A stretch of 64,000 bases of DNA from Vibrionales bacterium SWAT-3 (lineage in GTDB: Bacteria; Pseudomonadota; Gammaproteobacteria; Enterobacterales; Vibrionaceae): contig AAZW01000001.1 of assembly GCA_000169995.1 (NCBI GenBank), positions 368,290 through 432,289 on the forward strand, written 5' to 3'. The notes below the pieces were generated by a model, which was not told where the DNA came from, did not search any database, and saw only the letters and a list, made by a program, of their open reading frames with translations. Every line of letters begins with the position of its first letter. Position 1 is the first letter of the stretch. The translations under genes were made by a program, and so were the position numbers. Below are positions 8,996 to 18,448 of this stretch, one piece after another.

Positions 8996-10456
8996 TTAGG
9001 CATAAGGGCTTGCGTAATCGCCAAGTTCGATAAGAATGCTCTTAGTCTGCGTATAGTGAAGTAGAGTCTCTGGTCCATTTTCACGACCAATACCCGAAAG
9101 TTTGTAGCCACCAACAGGCATTTCTGCCGGTGAATCGCCCCACGTATTTAACCAACAAATGCCCGCCTGCATTTGGTGAATCACACGGTGTGCGCGAGAA
9201 AGGTTCTGTGTGAATACCCCTGCTGCCAGACCATACTTGGTGTCGTTAGCACGGCGAATCACATCGTCTTCGTCGGTAAACTTCATCACCGACATCACTG
9301 GGCCAAAGATCTCTTGCTGGACGTGTGGCATAGAGTCATCACAATCGACAAACACAGTTGGGATTACAAAGTTGCCGTTCTCAAGGCCGTTATCTGTCAC
9401 TTGGTAGCCGCCAGTCAGCAGAGTCGCGCCAGACTGTTTCGCTAGCTCAATCGCACCAAGGACTTTCGAAAGGTGTTCTTTAGAAATCAATGCACCGATC
9501 TGAGTCTCCATCTCCATTGGATTACCAATGATCAATTTCTCTGTGCGCGTTTTGAGTTGTTCGATAAATGCGTCATAAATATTTTCGTGTACATAAACAC
9601 GAGTACCATTGGTGCATACTTCGCCTTGTGTGTAGAAGTTAGCAACCATAGAAGCCGAAACCGCGTCATCCAATTTCGCGTCATCAAACACGATCATTGG
9701 TGATTTTCCGCCAAGCTCCATCGTCACTGATTTCAGCGTTTTAGCACTATCAGCCATTACTGCTTTACCCGTACCGGTTTCACCCGTGAAAGACACTTTA
9801 GCGATGTCAGGATGAGCCGTAAGCATTTGGCCAACACGGTAGTCACCTTGAACCACGTTGAACACGCCATCAGGAAGGCCAGCTTCGGTAAAAATTTCTG
9901 CAAGCTTTAGAGCTGTAAGAGGAGTCTCTTCAGACGGTTTGAAAATCATCGCGTTGCCCGCAGCAAGCGCCGGAGCTGATTTCCACATCGCAATTTGGAT
10001 TGGATAGTTCCACGCACCAATGCCCGCACAAATGCCCAGTGGTTCACGACGTGTATAGAAAAACTGAGATTCGCTAAGCGGTTGTTGGTCACCTTGCATC
10101 GTCGGCGCCAGGCCAGCAAAGTATTCAATAACATCCGCGCCAGAGGCTACGTCCACTTCAATCGCTTCTTGTAGTGGTTTACCGGTATCAACAACCTCAA
10201 GTTTTGCAAGGTCATCATTTCGAGCTCTAAGTATTTCTACCGCCTTCAAAAGAATGCGACTGCGCTCGACTGCTGTCATTGCAGACCACACTGCGAAGCC
10301 ACGTTTTGCTGATTCGATAGCGCTATCTACATCCGCCGTAGAGGCTTGTCCCAGCTTGGCAATAGGTTCGCCGTTTGCAGGGTTGATGCTATCAAAGGTT
10401 TCACCAGACGTAGCTTTCACTGCTGCGCCGTCAATGTATAACGAGTTCATTTCCAT
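8996..10456 (-). CDS. betB: Betaine aldehyde dehydrogenase
   Basis: This NAD(P)-dependent aldehyde dehydrogenase turns betaine aldehyde into glycine betaine. The 486-residue length is standard. The cofactor motif FTGETGTGK, the general base Glu in MELGGKSP and the nucleophile Cys in [13 protein letters not shown] are all present, as is the C-terminal [23 protein letters not shown] signature. Two ATG codons sit six bases apart (10456, 10450), and neither has a strong ribosome binding site, so the exact start is open. It lies between betI and betA. Confidence 0.95.
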   Translation of the reverse strand: MEMNSLYIDGAAVKATSGETFDSINPANGEPIAKLGQASTADVDSAIESAKRGFAVWSAMTAVERSRILLKAVEILRARNDDLAKLEVVDTGKPLQEAIEVDVASGADVIEYFAGLAPTMQGDQQPLSESQFFYTRREPLGICAGIGAWNYPIQIAMWKSAPALAAGNAMIFKPSEETPLTALKLAEIFTEAGLPDGVFNVVQGDYRVGQMLTAHPDIAKVSFTGETGTGKAVMADSAKTLKSVTMELGGKSPMIVFDDAKLDDAVSASMVANFYTQGEVCTNGTRVYVHENIYDAFIEQLKTRTEKLIIGNPMEMETQIGALISKEHLSKVLGAIELAKQSGATLLTGGYQVTDNGLENGNFVIPTVFVDCDDSMPHVQQEIFGPVMSVMKFTDEDDVIRRANDTKYGLAAGVFTQNLSRAHRVIHQMQAGICWLNTWGDSPAEMPVGGYKLSGIGRENGPETLLHYTQTKSILIELGDYASPYA

Positions 10457-10559
10457 TTGAGATTCTGACTTAGTTGTTGTTATTAGATTCTGCTGGTCTT
10501 GTTTGAATATTAGTTGTAAGTATTGGTCGTTCTAGTGCGTTCTATGACTAAACGGCGGT

Positions 10560-11162
10560 CTACTTGGTGTGACACGAGTAGAACGTTAGTTGTTTATCAA
10601 GGTAATCATTGATGATGGCTTTGGCTTTCTTAGCATCAATACCATCAGGGTTTAACGTGCCTCTCAGCCATAAACCATCAATCAGAGAAGCAATCCCGTG
10701 AGCAACGAGATCCGCTTGTTCGTGCTCCAAAATACCTTTTAATTCAAGGCGTAAATGCGAGAGCAAACGTCTTTCATTCACGCGCTGCAATCGTTTTAAC
10801 TGTTCGTCATGCATGGAGTAAGACCAAAACGCCAACCACGCCTTCGCGACCTTATTCTCTGCTTGATAGCCTTCGAAGTTGCCATCGATGATCGCATTGA
10901 TCCTCTGTTGGTGAGCATCAACAGGGAGTGCTTTTAATGAGGTAGTGATGGTATTGGAAAGTTGACGAAGAATTTCGCGCATCGTCTCTTCGAGCAGGCC
11001 ATGTTTGCCGCCAAAATAGTGATTGATAATACCAGTAGAGACTCCCGCTTCTTTGCTGATCAACGCAATACTCGCGGCATGTAAACCCACTCGATCGATC
11101 ACGGCCATAGTGGCTTGAACAAGTTGTGGTTTACGTATATCAGGCATCCCAACCTTCGGCAT
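10560..11162 (-). CDS. betI: TetR-family repressor of the betaine operon
   Basis: This 200-residue protein has a TetR N-terminal helix-turn-helix ([21 protein letters not shown]). It begins [19 protein letters not shown], closely parallel to E. coli BetI, and ends with the conserved [13 protein letters not shown]. BetI represses the bet operon, and choline relieves repression. It is the first gene of the operon, with a palindromic operator 24 bases upstream. Confidence 0.95.
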   Translation of the reverse strand: MPKVGMPDIRKPQLVQATMAVIDRVGLHAASIALISKEAGVSTGIINHYFGGKHGLLEETMREILRQLSNTITTSLKALPVDAHQQRINAIIDGNFEGYQAENKVAKAWLAFWSYSMHDEQLKRLQRVNERRLLSHLRLELKGILEHEQADLVAHGIASLIDGLWLRGTLNPDGIDAKKAKAIINDYLDKQLTFYSCHTK

Positions 11163-11182
11163 TTCTCAGTCCTTTTATTTTT

Positions 11183-11200
11183 TATTGAACGTTCAGTTAA
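11183..11200. promoter_or_regulatory. BetI operator candidate
   Basis: TATTGAACGTTCAGTTAA contains the palindrome TGAACGTTCA (11186-11195). It sits just upstream of betI and resembles the GAACGTTCAA core I recall for the E. coli BetI site. Confidence 0.65.
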
Positions 11201-11492
11201 ATATAAAATGACAGAAATTTAGTTAGGGTTCAAATGATTATTTAAAACAAACCATTAACAAAGAGTCACCATCACAACAATAAACAACAGAAAAACAAAC
11301 ACTTAGCATTCATTTAGAGCACTAATCAAATTCATTAAAAGTTTGAACTGTGATGGTTATGGCTCAACAGATATTGATTGAAACGCCTAAGTTTTGAGCA
11401 ATAGAGGAGGCGAGCTGACTAAACGAGAAAGCCCTCTTTTCAGCTCTATTTTTCTTTGACATTAATGAAGGAAAGAAGCCGGTGAAAAAATA

Positions 11493-11518
11493 AAAGTACC
11501 CAAATATTTGGGTACTTT
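11493..11518. terminator. Terminator downstream of the lipoprotein gene
   Basis: A perfect 26-base palindrome has AAAGTACCC and GGGTACTTT arms. It lies about 50 bases past the stop of the minus-strand lipoprotein gene and is able to act in both directions. Confidence 0.7.
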
Positions 11519-11566
11519 AAGTTGGAAATACTATCACTCGATATTTTACCGAGAAGCGAAACGTTG

Positions 11567-12079
11567 CTAGAAAGCCAAGTGATAGCTATTGCTCGACTGA
11601 TCGAGTGTGATCACCCAGCTCTGTTCTTTCTCCTTACTGCTCATTGGCACCCAACGGGCATAGATCTGCTCCCAGTTACCATTGATTTCCAATTCCACGA
11701 CATCGGTGTGTGTTGGATAAACGGTTGTGATTCGAGAAGTAGGCTCCGCAACAACATCACCATTACTCATGACAAATGCTGACTCAGAGTACAAATGAAG
11801 AGCCCCTGCCGTCGTTCCCGTGTAATCCATCGACAAGCTGATCTTCTCCCCAATATCAAATGAGAAGCCGACAGGCGCCACAATGTCAGACGTACTGATC
11901 GCGGCTGGTTGTATTGCTGACGCAGGCAGTTGAGCAGGCGTTGGAGACGGTGTCGCATCTGGAGTCTGTGCAGGTGATGCACTCGTGTTACCACCGCCAC
12001 CACCTCCTCCACCGCCGCCACAAGCACTGACTATGAGTGAGAAGGATGTCATGGTGATTAATTTGCTGATCTTATTCAT
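11567..12079 (-). CDS. Hypothetical lipoprotein with polyglycine linker
   Basis: The protein has 170 residues. The signal peptide ends in a lipobox (SLIVSAC), followed by ten glycines and a Ser/Thr/Pro/Ala-rich linker (about residues 30-60). It then forms a compact C-terminal beta-type domain with IGEKISLSMDYTG and VVELEINGNWEQIYARWVP. No family is recognised. It starts nine bases after the LruC-domain gene, so the two are surely cotranscribed and may act together at the cell surface. Confidence 0.8.
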   Translation of the reverse strand: MNKISKLITMTSFSLIVSACGGGGGGGGGGNTSASPAQTPDATPSPTPAQLPASAIQPAAISTSDIVAPVGFSFDIGEKISLSMDYTGTTAGALHLYSESAFVMSNGDVVAEPTSRITTVYPTHTDVVELEINGNWEQIYARWVPMSSKEKEQSWVITLDQSSNSYHLAF

Positions 12080-12088
12080 GGTGCTCTC

Positions 12089-13771
12089 CTACTCATCCGT
12101 CGCTGATATAACTTTGTTAGTGGTCGGTGCTTTATACCATTCACCATCAGTTTCACCGCTGCTGGTTACCCATGTAGGGAATGACGTATAGGCATCACTG
12201 ATATCAACCAGTTCTGCAGGGTGATCCCATTCGTCTCGAATATTAATAACCCATGGCATGTTATTGCTGGTTTTGAACGATTCAGAACCTGAAGAGCTAT
12301 CATCATGACTGTTGAACAAGGTGTCATTCATATCACTTGTACCTGAAAACTCTTTTAAGTGAGTTTGCCACGTCATACCCGGTGGGGTCGCAACGAAGTC
12401 ACCGTGATAAGTACCATCAGCTCCAAAGATAAACGAGTCATAAGGTGGGTAACCTATATCATCACGTGATACTGGTGTAGTAAATTCCACGTACAGTTGG
12501 TAGTTAAGCACATCAGCGTTTTGTACCCCAGAACACGCACTTTGAGTTCGGTAGAAAACACAGCTTTCTGTTAGTTCACCTAAGTTTTCCAGATCCTCTC
12601 TTAGATTTTCTGACACCATCAATATCGTCTCACTGTCTCCCGCTTGTAAAATCGTGTGACCAACGGCAACGCCATTACGAGTGAGTGTGGTAGATGCTAC
12701 GTTCGCAGGTAAAACATTCGGTAGTTTCACTGCATAACCATTCGAGTAGCCTGCTCCCATTGCTTGAAGGGTGTAATCTACGGTCAAGTTTTTAAGTTCT
12801 CGTTGACCATTAAGCTGCTCTGTCACTTTGTAGCGCCACACCACGTCATTGAAGTCGTAGTCACCTTTCAATGGCCAATTATCTTCAAAGGCGATCGTTG
12901 CGTAGCTGTTCGAACTTGGGTACACCGTTGTTACAGTCACATCTTCATTGTTCTCTTGAACAAGCACCTCGTATTTCGAGTCGGTTGTGCCGTCCTCATT
13001 AACCCCATCAACAGCAGTAAATGGCGTCACTTCAACGGTGAAGATCAAATCATTAAAATCGTTATCTCCGGTTGGACGATAAATATCCTCAAAACCAAGC
13101 ACCAAAAACTCATTCTCTGTATCCAGGAAAGCAACATTATGTCTTCTATTGTCAGCTGACGCCTCAGGGTTAAGCGCTGGATAGCTGTAGAAAGGTGTGC
13201 CCCAGCCACCAAGCCAAGGGATGTTGTTATAAGATCCTTCCCAGCCCCAACCATTCGAGATGATAAAAAAGGCTAATGTTTGACCTGCCGTAAGCTGGAC
13301 ACTGAGATCGATGGAGTCCCCTTCTTGCATTTCCCCAACATCAGCAACCGACGTATTAGGAAACACCACAACATGTGCGTTGATATCGTCTTTAGTCGCT
13401 GGAGGGTTATCAGTATCAAAAACGAAGTAGCCAAGGGTATTGCGGTAACCCGCCCCTTCGTTCAAGAAAGTGATTGTGGCTGTGGCGTACTCTGCACCGT
13501 CCAACTCATCATCAATATCGATGCTCGAGTAGCGCTCAGGGGCAATAAAAGCGCTGTTGACGGTGGTACCTTCAGGCAACATCGAATAGACGTTGGTTAG
13601 CACGTCTTGGGGCAGTGATGCTGACACCGAATACGTATTATTAGGTTTACCTTTTGCTGAATAGTTGGACGCATCCGCGCCAGATTCAAAAGTAAGGTCT
13701 GCGGTTGTCAACGCCATCGCGACACATGGCACCAAGCAACTCGGCAGTATGACTGAATTCCAATTTCTCAT
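12089..13771 (-). CDS. LruC-domain / DUF4114 secreted protein
   Basis: The 560-residue protein carries a signal peptide (MRNWNSVILPSCLVPCVAMA). Two acidic, calcium-site-like repeats mark the domains: FEDIYRPTGDNDFNDLIFTVEV (DUF4114, about residues 230-250) and FEDNWPLKGDYDFNDVVWRYKV (start of the LruC domain, about 300-320). The LruC domain is named after a Leptospira outer-membrane lipoprotein. Related proteins in vibrios and shewanellas are secreted or surface-held and have no assigned function. It is the first gene of a two-gene operon with the 170-residue lipoprotein. Confidence 0.85.
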   Translation of the reverse strand: MRNWNSVILPSCLVPCVAMALTTADLTFESGADASNYSAKGKPNNTYSVSASLPQDVLTNVYSMLPEGTTVNSAFIAPERYSSIDIDDELDGAEYATATITFLNEGAGYRNTLGYFVFDTDNPPATKDDINAHVVVFPNTSVADVGEMQEGDSIDLSVQLTAGQTLAFFIISNGWGWEGSYNNIPWLGGWGTPFYSYPALNPEASADNRRHNVAFLDTENEFLVLGFEDIYRPTGDNDFNDLIFTVEVTPFTAVDGVNEDGTTDSKYEVLVQENNEDVTVTTVYPSSNSYATIAFEDNWPLKGDYDFNDVVWRYKVTEQLNGQRELKNLTVDYTLQAMGAGYSNGYAVKLPNVLPANVASTTLTRNGVAVGHTILQAGDSETILMVSENLREDLENLGELTESCVFYRTQSACSGVQNADVLNYQLYVEFTTPVSRDDIGYPPYDSFIFGADGTYHGDFVATPPGMTWQTHLKEFSGTSDMNDTLFNSHDDSSSGSESFKTSNNMPWVINIRDEWDHPAELVDISDAYTSFPTWVTSSGETDGEWYKAPTTNKVISATDE

Positions 13772-13920
13772 CCTGTTCCCTCTCTAACCAGACTTAAACG
13801 TGTAAAGAGGAAAGGAGCAAATATAGTGCCGAAAAATAAAGTCTTTTATAACAAAACCTTACATTCGAGCCATTCATTTTTCTCAATTTGAGAATGAAGT
13901 TGAAATGGAAAAAAAACACA

Positions 13921-13950
13921 AAAAAGGCCACTAGTTTGATAGCGACCTTT
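13921..13950 (-). terminator. Terminator downstream of the M24 hydrolase cluster
   Basis: In the minus direction AAAGG...CCTTTTTT forms a bulged hairpin ending in a run of T, about 40 bases past the M24 stop. Confidence 0.55.
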
Positions 13951-13992
13951 ATTGAGTTATCTAGAGCAAGACTAGAAGTAATAAACACGCAA

Positions 13993-15177
13993 TTACTGAG
14001 TAATAATAGGTATGGATTGCCATGCCCTTTGGTGTAACATTTCACAGCCAGATTCGGTAATCACGATGTTCTCTTCATGTACCATCATGCGGTTTTTCGC
14101 AAATGCCATGCCCGGCTCAAGAGTGAGCACCATACCGGGTTTTAAGACTACATCTCCGCTAGGCACATGTGATGGCCACTCGGTTAGCTGCATACCTAAG
14201 CCGTGCCCCATCCGACCCACATCGTTGCCGAGTGCACCGTTCTTTTCGAGCACCGACCACATGGCTTGCCACACATCTCCAGTGGTGCGCCCTGGTTCAG
14301 CAATCGCGAGCCCCGCTTCTGTCGATTGATAAACGGCATCGTAAGCTGCGATGGTGTCAGGAGCTGCATGGTCAAAGGCATAATTACGGTCAAAGTCGCT
14401 GAAGTAGCCATCAAAATTAGCCCCCGTATCAATGATCAACACATCACCTTCACAGAGTACACGGTCGGTTGGCCCCATGATTATGTTGTCATAGCCACCT
14501 TGACCGGATGCGGATATAAGATATGGACACGCATCAGCACCCAAACGTAACATCTCCAAATGCATAGCTTTGCACGCCTGTCGCTCTGTCATCCCTATCG
14601 AAAGATTATTGCGAAGATATTCGAAGCCTGCAGCCGTGACTTGGCAGGCAAAGCGAACTTTATCGATCTCAGCTTTAGACTTAACACTGCGCAAGTCTCT
14701 AATCATCAGTGACACATCAACAATACTGTGGTGGCTCAGTTTTTGCTGTAATAACGCATAGTTTGCGGCAGGCATGCGCAGATGTGTTTCAGGGCCAACC
14801 ATAGAACCAATTCGGCGAGATCCCTTTGATACTTCTAACAAAGTAGCCGCTAGCAAAGAGATACCGTCGTCTTCTGGTCTTGGCGACGGCCAACTACGTA
14901 CGTCGTTAATCCACGTGTCTTCAAAGCCAGCAACACCTATCTCTGGCACCACGGCGATAGGCTTACCAACCGCAGGCACAACCAAAAACCAAGGTCGAGT
15001 TGGGCTTTCCCAGAACTGCGATTTAAAGCCACTGAAATAGCGAAACTCAGGTTCGGTCGTAAAAAACGCAGCATCGATGTTTTGAGCACGTAGACGTTGT
15101 TGTAACTCGACAGTACGTTGCTCTAGTTCTGCTGATTCAAACCCTCTCTGCGGAGGTGTTAACGGCAATATACTCAT
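13993..15177 (-). CDS. M24 family metallohydrolase (Xaa-Pro aminopeptidase/creatinase fold)
   Basis: About 394 residues, starting at MSILPLTPPQ, where AAGGA lies seven bases upstream; a longer frame to 15249 lacks support. An N-terminal creatinase-like domain precedes the pita-bread catalytic domain, with the five metal ligands in place: IIDTGANFDGYFSDFDRNY (two Asp), MGHGLGM (His), LEPGM (Glu) and VHEENI (Glu). M24 proteins include proline peptidases, creatinase and ectoine hydrolase. This one lacks the sequence I associate with ectoine hydrolase DoeA. It is the last gene of a TRAP-transporter catabolic operon, so it likely opens or trims the imported compound. Confidence 0.85.
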   Translation of the reverse strand: MSILPLTPPQRGFESAELEQRTVELQQRLRAQNIDAAFFTTEPEFRYFSGFKSQFWESPTRPWFLVVPAVGKPIAVVPEIGVAGFEDTWINDVRSWPSPRPEDDGISLLAATLLEVSKGSRRIGSMVGPETHLRMPAANYALLQQKLSHHSIVDVSLMIRDLRSVKSKAEIDKVRFACQVTAAGFEYLRNNLSIGMTERQACKAMHLEMLRLGADACPYLISASGQGGYDNIIMGPTDRVLCEGDVLIIDTGANFDGYFSDFDRNYAFDHAAPDTIAAYDAVYQSTEAGLAIAEPGRTTGDVWQAMWSVLEKNGALGNDVGRMGHGLGMQLTEWPSHVPSGDVVLKPGMVLTLEPGMAFAKNRMMVHEENIVITESGCEMLHQRAWQSIPIITQ

Positions 15178-15214
15178 ATTTCTATCCTTGATTGAATAAG
15201 GGTAACTCGACGAA

Positions 15215-16558
15215 TTAATTGAATAAAATATCTCTTGGTAACAGTGCAATACTTGGGAAGAAAATCAGCAAAGCAGACATCAATATCAAGATAAGGAAAA
15301 ACGGTAACGTCCCACGGATGACCTCCATGTAAGGTCGCTCAAAAATCGCTATCGCAGTAAAGATGTCACAACCGAATGGCGGCGTTGCCGACCCAATGGC
15401 CATTTGTAGCGTCACCATCACACCCACCAAGATTGGATCAATACCTGCAGCATTAACAATCGGCATGAAGATAGGCGTCAAGATCAGCAAGACCACTAAC
15501 GAATCCACGAACATGCAGCCAACAAAGAAAGTCAGCGCGATAACAAACAGAATGTATTCAGGTGAGGCATCTTCTAGATTAAGAGGAGCGAGTAACTCCT
15601 GAGGGATTTGTTCAAACGAGATGTACCAAGAAAACGCCTGTCCAACACCCACCAGCACAAAGACAACGGCAGTAATCAAACCGGTATTTAGCGCCGCATC
15701 GCAGATGTCTTTTACGCCAAGTTTACGATAGAAAATGCACTCAACGATGATTGCATACAACACAGCGAATGAAGCCGCTTCCGTAGGCGTGACCACGCCA
15801 GAATAGATACCACCGATAATCAAAGCAGGGAAACCGAGAGGAAGAATCGCTTTCTTGATCGCTTCAATACGCTCGGCAGTGTTGGCCTTTTCAACCAAAG
15901 AGATGGTGTCGCTGTGTTTCACACTGTAGGCATAGCTGTATAACGAGAACAGGCTAGCGAGTACTAAGCCCGGACCAATACCAGCAATAAACAACTCTCC
16001 TACACTGGCGTTGGCTAAGGTGCCGTAAAGAATCAAGCCAATGCTCGGTGGAATAAGAAACGCGATGTCACTGGCATTAATGATCAACGCCATCACAAAG
16101 CTGTCTTTGTACCCTGCTTGAAGTAACTTAGGGCGCATGATTTGCCCAACCGACACCACGGTCGCTTGGGTCGAACCGGACACAGAACCAAACAAGGTAC
16201 AGCTGATACACGTAGTAATAGGTAACCCGCCACGCAGGTGTCCAACAAACGCTTGAATCAGGCCAAGTAAGTTATAAGCCGTGTGCCCACGCGTCATAAT
16301 ATCCGCAGCCAAGATGAACATCGGCACCGCAATCAGAGCGTTCGGCGAGATGCCTGTAACCATCTGCTGAATCAATACACCGGGCTCAACCTGAGAGAAA
16401 TGAATCAAGCCAATCAAAGCCCCAACCGCTAACGGCACAATCATAGGGAAGCTCAAAAACAGCAAAATCACCATCACAGAGACAAGAGTAAATGTGACGA
16501 CATAAGTATCTAATTCGCCGGCAATAATGTCCGAGAAAAACTGTGCAACATCGCTCAT
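15215..16558 (-). CDS. TRAP transporter large permease (DctM type)
   Basis: This is a 447-residue, very hydrophobic DctM subunit with about 12 membrane segments and the typical GSVSGSTQATVVSVGQIM and IPPSIGLILYG motifs. It overlaps the small-permease stop by four bases (ATGA), a standard TRAP arrangement. It couples sodium entry to solute uptake with the partner binding protein. The substrate is unknown. Confidence 0.93.
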   Translation of the reverse strand: MSDVAQFFSDIIAGELDTYVVTFTLVSVMVILLFLSFPMIVPLAVGALIGLIHFSQVEPGVLIQQMVTGISPNALIAVPMFILAADIMTRGHTAYNLLGLIQAFVGHLRGGLPITTCISCTLFGSVSGSTQATVVSVGQIMRPKLLQAGYKDSFVMALIINASDIAFLIPPSIGLILYGTLANASVGELFIAGIGPGLVLASLFSLYSYAYSVKHSDTISLVEKANTAERIEAIKKAILPLGFPALIIGGIYSGVVTPTEAASFAVLYAIIVECIFYRKLGVKDICDAALNTGLITAVVFVLVGVGQAFSWYISFEQIPQELLAPLNLEDASPEYILFVIALTFFVGCMFVDSLVVLLILTPIFMPIVNAAGIDPILVGVMVTLQMAIGSATPPFGCDIFTAIAIFERPYMEVIRGTLPFFLILILMSALLIFFPSIALLPRDILFN

Positions 16559-17097
16559 TCGAACTCACCTACTTTTGTGTTTCTATTTTCAATCACGTCA
16601 AATGACACGTAGATTTCTTTGTGCAGTAAGTTCATTAAAAAACTCATGCTGTATTGCAATCCGGCAATGAAAAAACCAATTGGAATGATCGCGTATACCC
16701 AATACACAGGGAACTGTAAGGCTGGACTTAACCGATTGATGTCTTTCAGCTCTTTAACGTAAAAGAACGCGTGGTAGGTGAGATAAAACATCAGCATTGC
16801 GGTTAATAACGCAATGATGGTTGTGAGAACTTTCTGAGCTTTAGTGCTCAATGAATCGTAGACCGCGGTCATACGAATATTTCGGCCTTGGCGCACCGCA
16901 TAAGCGAAGCCGACGAAAGTAACAGAGACAATCAGAAACTGATTGAGCTCTTCCGAGAAAAATAGGCTTTTATTGAAGGCGTAACGACCAATCGCATTGG
17001 CAGTAGAGTTGATCATCATCGCGAGAATGGCAATCATGATCAGACAGCGCTCTAGCTTTTCTGTCGCGACACTTATTTTATGTAGCAGTTCTTTCAT
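16555..17097 (-). CDS. TRAP transporter small permease (DctQ type)
   Basis: The protein has 180 residues with four predicted membrane segments (LIMIAILAMMINS, FLIVSVTFVGFAYAV, IIALLTAMLMFYLTYHAFF, YWVYAIIPIGFFIAGLQY). It is coupled to the large permease by a four-base overlap. It follows the binding-protein gene after a 121-base gap that holds a hairpin. Confidence 0.92.
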   Translation of the reverse strand: MKELLHKISVATEKLERCLIMIAILAMMINSTANAIGRYAFNKSLFFSEELNQFLIVSVTFVGFAYAVRQGRNIRMTAVYDSLSTKAQKVLTTIIALLTAMLMFYLTYHAFFYVKELKDINRLSPALQFPVYWVYAIIPIGFFIAGLQYSMSFLMNLLHKEIYVSFDVIENRNTKVGEFE

Positions 17098-17167
17098 AGC
17101 AGGCAGTGCTCCATACTTCGTTCAGTGACACGAGTCCATTGCCACTATTTGGAGAAGGTTGGGATAA

Positions 17168-17197
17168 GCTATCCGCTGACACATATCAACGGATAGC
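17168..17197 (-). terminator. Intercistronic hairpin between TRAP binding protein and permeases
   Basis: GCTATCCG and CGGATAGC form a perfect 8-bp stem. It lies between the binding-protein stop and the small permease start, and probably stabilises the upstream message or partly terminates, which would favour excess binding protein. Confidence 0.5.
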
Positions 17198-17218
17198 CAT
17201 CATCCTTACTAACGCTTT

Positions 17219-18262
17219 CTATTGCGTTGCTGAAGCAGCCTTCACTTCATCTAGGATCTCTTCGAGAATGGTTTTAGCACCCTCACGAGCTGCGCTTTGC
17301 TGACCTGCTGGGTAGGCATTCGCCACTACGTCGTAGTATGTCGTGTGCAGTTTCTGGCTTAGCGTTTTAAAACGCTCGCGCTCTTCATCCGTCAACACAA
17401 CCACTTGCATGTTTGGACGCTCTTTCAAGATCTTGTCCATGTTCTCTTTGTTGATGCGGATCTGATAGTCATAAGCGGCTTGGTCTGCTGCTTTGATTGC
17501 TTTGTCGACCATGGCTTGTTTCTCTTCAGACAAAGCGTTGTACCACTTACTGTTGGTCGAAACGGTACTCACATAAGGTTGCTGACCTGGAAACATTAAG
17601 TAGTCTTGAACTTCATGCCACTTCGCGTTGTAGATGAAGTAGATAGGGTTAACCATGCTATCAATGGTCTTAAGTTGCAGTGAACCGTACACTTCACCCC
17701 AAGAAAGAGGAGTAGGTGTTGCGCCAAACGCTTTGTAGGTTTCAACAGGGATAGTTGAAGTGAAAGTACGGATCTTCTGGTTCGCAAAATCTTCAGGAGT
17801 ACGGATGGGTTTATTACCGCCCCATACCATTTCACCTTCAGACATCATCGACAACAGCTTAAGGTTTACACTCTCAAACTTAGGTGCCAATTTGTTGTAG
17901 ATGGTCGGGCTTTCCGTTAATACCTTATGAGTAATTTCTTCATTGGTACCCAGTACATACGGTAAGCTCACCGCCTGAACCTCAGGCAAATAAGACCCTA
18001 AGTGACCCGCACCTACAGACACGAATTGAATCGTGCCTTTAGCAGCCAATTCTACGATGTCGTTCTCTGTGCCCAGTTGACCGTAGTAATAGATGCGAAC
18101 ACGGATGTCGCCATCAGATTCCTTCTTAATCACTTCCGCAAATTTTTGCGCATAGATATCTTGAACGTCTGTTTTGTCCTCTTCTGAAGCAAACTTCCAT
18201 GTTTCGGCATGAACGCCAAAAACCATGCTCAAACTTAGCAGTGCTACGCCTAATCGTTTCAT
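17219..18262 (-). CDS. TRAP transporter substrate-binding protein (DctP family)
   Basis: This is a 347-residue periplasmic protein with signal peptide MKRLGVALLSLSMVFGVHA. It has the DctP-fold features KFASEEDKTDVQDIYAQKFAEVIKKES, FVSVGAGHLGSYLPEVQAVSLPYV, and the carboxylate-binding Arg region GGNKPIRTPEDFANQKIRTF. The conserved Arg suggests a carboxylated ligand. It is the first of the three TRAP genes and lies next to the M20 hydrolase. Confidence 0.92.
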   Translation of the reverse strand: MKRLGVALLSLSMVFGVHAETWKFASEEDKTDVQDIYAQKFAEVIKKESDGDIRVRIYYYGQLGTENDIVELAAKGTIQFVSVGAGHLGSYLPEVQAVSLPYVLGTNEEITHKVLTESPTIYNKLAPKFESVNLKLLSMMSEGEMVWGGNKPIRTPEDFANQKIRTFTSTIPVETYKAFGATPTPLSWGEVYGSLQLKTIDSMVNPIYFIYNAKWHEVQDYLMFPGQQPYVSTVSTNSKWYNALSEEKQAMVDKAIKAADQAAYDYQIRINKENMDKILKERPNMQVVVLTDEERERFKTLSQKLHTTYYDVVANAYPAGQQSAAREGAKTILEEILDEVKAASATQ

Positions 18263-18448
18263 CCTGTCTTTCCTTTTATTATCCTAATTACACGTTGATG
18301 ACCTTGGTCACTTCACGCGCTTCAGTTTTGGCTGTGTCGACAATAAACTCCGTTTAAAGTCAGCCATCTTGCAGTGCCAAATGCGTCACTGCTGAATCCG
18401 TGTTTCTACTTGTTGATTCAAATTGAGTTGCTTCTAATTGGGTCGCTT

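Larger units (their letters stand above)
11163..11566. other. bet operon promoter region
   Basis: The region contains the BetI operator candidate near 11183-11200 and, at the far end, the terminator of the lipoprotein gene. Otherwise it is AT-rich and without supported open frames. Confidence 0.55.

Noticed and set aside
13794..14045. Hydrophobic 83-residue open frame on the minus strand
   Set aside because: It overlaps the M24 gene end and the terminator hairpin, has no ribosome binding site and a low-complexity Phe/Leu composition.
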